Of a stretch of DNA of 64,000 bases, positions 59,830-64,000 are shown one piece after another. The stretch comes from Daphnia pulex (Eukaryota > Arthropoda > Branchiopoda > Diplostraca > Daphniidae). Every line of letters begins with the position of its first letter. Positions within the stretch are counted from its first letter, which is position 1. Position numbers and translations under genes: made by a program. A model generated the notes under the pieces. It had not been told where the DNA came from. It worked only from the letters and a program-made list of their open reading frames with translations, and did no database searches. The DNA lies in assembly GCF_021134715.1 (NCBI RefSeq), contig NC_060022.1:1617001-1681000 (forward strand). Reading direction: 5' to 3'.

Positions 59830-61112
59830 TTTTATTTAGGCTTGGCGCATAGTGTAGTTTGTCTAAGCTTTTGTCTGTGTGTTTCAATTTGAGAGGTTGG
59901 CTACTGTTCCAGCTATCAAGCTAAATTAAAAGCGGATTATTTTTTCTTTTCGTCCCGACTGTTCTCGTCTCACGTTCCTCTCTCTCCCCTCCAAACTCCG
60001 CTGGCGTTTCTATTCACTACCCAATATACTTTTCTTTTCCCTCTCTCTCGTCACAGGCACAAGCATATACACACAACTGTATTGATCGTTTTCATCATCC
60101 AGCGTTACCAGACACTTTGAAGCGCGCGCGCTGATTCGTCACACACACAACTCCCGGTTGCTTCTTCTTCTTCGACGACGCACGTACAACTCGTTTACTA
60201 CACACGAGAAATGAGTCATCCGCTTCTTTTGAATTCAGCCCCCACAGTTGAGAAATGTCATGTCAATTTTAAATAGATTATTATTCCCCAAATGGAATTT
60301 AAAAAATACAGCTCACGAAAAATCTATCAAATTCAATTTCCAAGTATAAAATCTTATATAAAGATTTTTGCGCAACCGCCTGTTTTCTCGGAAACTTTCA
60401 TTTTTTTTCTTCCTTCTTCCGGTCGGGAAGTCCGTCTGTCCCCCCCTAGACTGCACGCACGCAGGGTGACTTACAGATCCTTTTTGAATAGAAAAAAATA
60501 AAAGGGCAAGAGAGAGAATATAAGCTCCATCAGTTCTGGCAACGGCGCCAAATCGGTGCGATGAAGTAAAAAAGAAGAAAAAGGGAAAGAAGAAAAGGAT
60601 TTGTAGAGAGGGGGGATGATGATGAGGACAAGACGGACATCCATCTTTCAGCATTACCGGAGCAGCTCTTTTCATAGTCGACGTCGCCTTGTGCTTTCCA
60701 TCAACTCCTTTGATGTTTTTCTTCTTCTTCTTCTCCGGGGGTGTACCTTTTAAACTTCTTCCTTTTGTTTTGGGTTGTGTGACAGCGCAAGCACGACACG
60801 TTCACTTTTGTTTGGGTGTTCGACTTGTTTTTTTTTATTGTGCTAGTAAGTGGCAATGTTTGAAGACACGAGGAATGAAAGGAAGAGAGCAGGGTGAGGA
60901 TTGTTTTTAGGACATAGTCGGGGTTCGGAAATAGACTTATTGTGTGTGTGTGTGCGTGTGTGTGTGTGTTTTTCGGTTATTGTGGAATGGCACTTCAAGG
61001 CTCCCTTTTCTTTTTTTAAAAAATTTCTCGTCTATACTAATGGAGCACTCATGAAACCCGAAAATTGGTGTAGATGCAACTAGCGTTATACATTTTGTTT
61101 AAATTTTTTGTG
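59830..61112. other. Upstream region of kazrin and 3' UTR of PFKFB
   Basis: No supported gene. It contains CT-rich promoter-like DNA upstream of kazrin (59900-60200), a (GT)n run near 60940-60969 and a minus-strand AATAAA near 60834, which may be the PFKFB poly(A) signal. Confidence 0.45.
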
Positions 61113-63445
<2,333 letters not shown>

Positions 63446-64000
63446 TTCTATAGTAACGAGATATCTAGGCCAAACCCCGGCAAATGGGACTCACAAACAC
63501 TCAAATGACTACAGCGACTTCTGATTCACACTTAACCCGTTTCCTATTTGAGCCTTGTCGTTTTCAGTCAAAGAAGTTGGACAGGAATCAAGTTCAAACC
63601 GCCCACTAATCTACGAAGCGTAATTTAGTTCACTGTTTTAAGACTGTGCCAGCAATATTGGCCGACTTCTTTTCCCCTCAAACTATCAGACAGCTTTAAA
63701 TCCTACAGGGGGTTCTGGCATCGACTCTCTCGCTCTGACTCTTATCGATGTGTTTTGTATGCTCGTCTGCTAGATCACGTGATTACACTGTGGGAATCAC
63801 GACAATTTATCGTGCGAGCGAAAGCCGAAACACAAAATCGTTTAAAGAATATTAAGTAGTTTTTAATATTAAAAAAAAATCGGACAATTTTTGCGATAGA
63901 TGCGGCAACCCAGTTTGACAGAAGAAATTTAAAAATTTTAAAAATTATATAAAGGACAAAATAAAAATTGTATTACCATTTCTCCAAATTGTAGTGGATT
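63446..64000. other. Upstream region of PFKFB
   Basis: 5' UTR and promoter side of the PFKFB gene; the frame at 63184-63441 on the plus strand is antisense to its first exon. No further gene is seen to the window end. Confidence 0.45.

Overview
The window looks like nuclear DNA from an arthropod, most like a cladoceran crustacean of the Daphnia type. It is AT-rich between genes, introns have GT..AG ends and are often only 50-70 nt, and the content includes a PS2-type integrin alpha chain, an arthropod troponin C, three cuticle-type genes and a Caspr-like/C1q secreted protein. No bacterial operon, viral genome or CRISPR array is visible. All multi-exon models were assembled by hand from splice sites, phase continuity and remembered family motifs; no database was searched.

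Layout. 1-15.5 kb: one large + strand integrin alpha gene (12 coding exons, 7.4 kb first intron), with an antisense tRNA-Trp in its last intron. 18.5-19.3 kb: intronless four-TM protein (TMEM179-like, +). 20.3-21.1 kb: first copy of an unclassified dispersed repeat; an inverted second copy lies at 46.8-47.6 kb. 22.0-23.6 kb: troponin C (-) with degenerate EF-hands. 25.9-27.6 kb: secreted coiled-coil/Caspr-like/C1q gene (-) carrying a frameshift. 29.0-30.8 kb: small C2H2 zinc-finger gene (+), with an unassigned 106-residue ORF opposite its 3' part and an unassigned 155-codon open frame (-) further on. 32.3-34.3 kb: FBXO21 (+). 34.3-40.4 kb: repeat-rich stretch with a perfect 34-nt palindrome, ACTTCCGG repeats, a fold-back element with arms of about 190 nt and diverged tandem units. 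40.4-45.1 kb: cuticle cluster (a YGYP-rich protein on -, a YDFPAPI-repeat protein on +, an R&R chitin-binding protein on +). 45.5-46.3 kb: intronless PUR-like gene (+). 48.6-51.2 kb: multi-finger C2H2 protein (+), ending tail-to-tail with kazrin (-, 51.9-58.5 kb). 61.1-63.4 kb: complete bifunctional PFKFB gene (-).

The genes do not form one pathway. Integrin and kazrin relate to cell adhesion and cytoskeleton, troponin C to muscle regulation, and the cuticle genes to the exoskeleton. PFKFB controls glycolytic flux, FBXO21 ubiquitin ligation, and the two zinc-finger genes probably transcription. The most unusual items are the phase-symmetric integrin cassette exon, the troponin C with no position-12 glutamate in any loop, the PUR-like single-exon gene, the frameshifted C1q gene, and several unclassified repeats. 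I found no convincing evidence of an entirely new multi-gene system.
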